From the NCBI GenBank assembly GCA_963790435.1, contig CAWBOI010000001.1, positions 1,364,001-1,428,000 of the forward strand: 64,000 bases of DNA, read 5' to 3'. How positions within the stretch are numbered: position 1 is the stretch's first letter; every line of letters begins with the position of its first letter. Below the pieces are notes generated by a model that made no database searches, had not been told where the DNA came from, and saw nothing but the letters and a program-made list of their open reading frames with translations. The translations under genes were made by a program, and so were the position numbers. Below, in pieces: positions 62,823-64,000 of the stretch. Source of the stretch: Ilyomonas sp963790435. GTDB lineage: Bacteria > Bacteroidota > Bacteroidia > Chitinophagales > Chitinophagaceae.

Positions 62823-63464
62823 TTATAGCTCGTTTAACACTGCATCTACAATTCCGTATTTCACGGCTCCCTCGGCATCCATCCAGTAATCGCGGTCAAA
62901 ATCTTTCATAATCTGATCAACGGTTTTTCCGCAATTTTCAGCCAACACCTGTGCGCCCACCAGTTTGGTTCTTTCAATTTGTTGCGCCTGAATCTCAATG
63001 TCGGCGCTGGTTGCCTGAAAATAGCCGCCAATGCTGGGCTGATGAATCATAACTTCGCCACGCGGATAAATAAAACGTCTGCCTTTAGTGCCTACGCTTA
63101 ACAAAATAGAACCCATGCTGGCAGCCAGGCCCATACAAATGGTGCTCACCGGTGATTTTAGTAATTTGATGGTATCATAAATCACAAAGCCACTGGTAAC
63201 AATGCCACCCGGACTGTTGATGTAAAATTTAATTTCTTTGCCCGGCTTATCGGCCTCCAAAAGTAAGAGCTTGCTTACTACATCTTTTGCACTTCTGTCA
63301 TCCACCATGCCCCATAAATATACGGCTCTTTTTTCGAGAAACAGTTGCTCCATTTTCTTTAAAATAAAAGGCGACTGGTTTTCTTTTTCCGGCTTTTCTA
63401 TTTCTTCTTTTTCTTCTTCCTCATCCTCCATTAAAAAAGGATTTTTGTATGTTAAGTCTATCAT
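62823..63464 (-). CDS. clpP: ATP-dependent Clp protease proteolytic subunit, acidic N-terminus
   Basis: A 213-residue serine peptidase. The catalytic triad is visible in GLAASMGSILLS (Ser), RGEVMIHQPSIGG (His) and FDRDYWMDAEGAVKYGIVD (Asp), with INSPGGIVTSG as oxyanion region. About 20 residues before the core are very acidic (EDEEEEKEEIEKPEKE), unusual for ClpP, and might alter docking of ClpX or ring pairing. It lies between clpX and a second clpP. Confidence 0.93.
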   Translation of the reverse strand: MIDLTYKNPFLMEDEEEEKEEIEKPEKENQSPFILKKMEQLFLEKRAVYLWGMVDDRSAKDVVSKLLLLEADKPGKEIKFYINSPGGIVTSGFVIYDTIKLLKSPVSTICMGLAASMGSILLSVGTKGRRFIYPRGEVMIHQPSIGGYFQATSADIEIQAQQIERTKLVGAQVLAENCGKTVDQIMKDFDRDYWMDAEGAVKYGIVDAVLNEL

Positions 63465-63480
63465 ATTTATGAATTGTCAA

Positions 63481-63548
63481 TAGTGAGTGGTGAGTAGCGA
63501 ATGGTGAATGTAGATTGTTCAGTCACAACTCACCATTCGCAACTCACC
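63481..63548. repeat. GTGAGT-word quasi-palindrome between clpP genes
   Basis: GTGAGTAGCGAATGGTGAAT and, inverted, CACCATTCGCAACTCACC form an imperfect hairpin in the short gap between the two clpP genes. Confidence 0.6.
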
Positions 63549-63553
63549 GTAAA

Positions 63554-64000
63554 TTATTTTGCCACTCCGTTTGTTTTGTTTTCCTTCCTTGGGTTGGTGA
63601 GCAGCACCTCATCTACCAAACCATATTCTTTGGCTTCGGTTGCCGTCATCCAAAAATCACGATCACGGTCGCGGGCAATGGTTTCCATGTCTTTGCCGGT
63701 GTGGGACGCAAGCACTTCATCCAGTTCATGCCTTATTTTACGAATCTCTCTTGCTGTAATAGCAATATCCGAAGCCTGTCCGCCAATAGCACCGCTTGGT
63801 TGATGAATCATGATACGGCAATGTTTCAACGCGCTGCGTTTTCCTTTTACACCAGCCGCCATTAGCACAGCGCCCATACTGGCGGCAATGCCTGTGCAAA
63901 TGGTTGATACATCAGGACTTACAAACTGCATCGTATCATAAATGCCCAAACCTGCATACACACTGCCTCCGGGGCTGTTGATGTACATTTGAATATCGCG
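63554..64000 (-). CDS. second ClpP paralogue, 5' part beyond the window
   Basis: About 149 residues up to the window edge, reading RDIQMYINSPGGSVYAGLGI at the N-side. The catalytic Ser is in GIAASMGAVLMAAG, the His in RIMIHQPSGAIGG, and the Asp in RDRDFWMTATEAKEYGLVD. It is distinct from the neighbouring ClpP (for example LASHTGKDMETIARD), so the locus encodes two different subunits that could form mixed rings. Confidence 0.92.
   Translation of the reverse strand, partial: RDIQMYINSPGGSVYAGLGIYDTMQFVSPDVSTICTGIAASMGAVLMAAGVKGKRSALKHCRIMIHQPSGAIGGQASDIAITAREIRKIRHELDEVLASHTGKDMETIARDRDRDFWMTATEAKEYGLVDEVLLTNPRKENKTNGVAK

Overview
The window comes from a member of the Bacteroidota, most likely near the Chitinophagaceae. 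The sequence is about 40 percent G+C. Genes lack clear Shine-Dalgarno sites. Several families are typical of the phylum: BatD, DUF3098 next to ftsX, DUF5689/lamin-tail lipoproteins, TonB-dependent receptors without a TonB-box partner operon, DUF1835 between the topoisomerase IV genes, and TPR-bearing sensor kinases. I saw no rRNA, tRNA or CRISPR array.

Layout. 1-4.1 kb: the end of an SDR gene, a decayed LytS/LytT two-component pair, and an ABC ATPase plus HlyD/MacA-type adaptor that lack a permease. 4.1-13.4 kb is dense in signalling: a divergent NtrC-type regulator and kinase, a TPR histidine kinase lipoprotein, a YD-repeat-like secreted protein, a thioesterase, and an OmpR-type pair. 13.4-23.5 kb: BatD, a sugar-type oxidoreductase with an MFS porter, a barrel protein with a broken lipoprotein gene, UbiX-type flavin prenyltransferase, YidC, an ABC ATPase, an ECF sigma factor and an ABM-domain protein. 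23.5-32.5 kb: an AraC remnant, a GH47 mannosidase, an NTF2-like remnant, then a TonB receptor, a DUF5689/LTD lipoprotein and an EEP nuclease that look like an extracellular nucleic-acid or phosphate scavenging set. 32.5-43.7 kb: a beta-propeller lipoprotein, an OmpR-type pair, leuS (with an inserted endonuclease cassette and a frameshift), ftsX-DUF3098, a secreted methyltransferase-like protein and MsrA. 43.7-64 kb: arginine deiminase plus a CtlX-like hydrolase, topoisomerase IV (parE/parC) with a toxin-antitoxin pair and DUF1835 between them, an OmpA lipoprotein, endonuclease V, a repeat-flanked orphan gene, UbiA, DinB, a SpoU methyltransferase, MBL and UMF1-type MFS proteins, UppP, clpX and two clpP genes.

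Two signals stand out. First, a short asymmetric word, CAAAAACAAAC (core 10-mer CAAAAACAAA), is scattered over both strands. I counted 34 copies of the core, 18 of them the full 11-mer, split about evenly between coding and intergenic DNA and often inside or beside terminator-like hairpins. Base composition predicts fewer than one copy. It behaves like a genome-wide signal word of the uptake-sequence or Chi type. Second, leuS carries a 509-bp insertion bounded by nearly identical 37-bp inverted repeats. The insertion is read in frame and encodes a DUF559 (PD-(D/E)XK-like) endonuclease domain inside the leucyl-tRNA synthetase. A solitary copy of the same terminal repeat lies behind yidC.

At least five genes are interrupted by frameshifts or in-frame stops (the LytS-like kinase, a lipoprotein, an NTF2-like gene, the DUF5689 lipoprotein and leuS). 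One of these, leuS, should be essential. Either real erosion is under way or the sequence contains indel errors; the sequence alone cannot decide. Coordinates and counts come from reading by eye, and family names rest on recognised motifs, not database searches.
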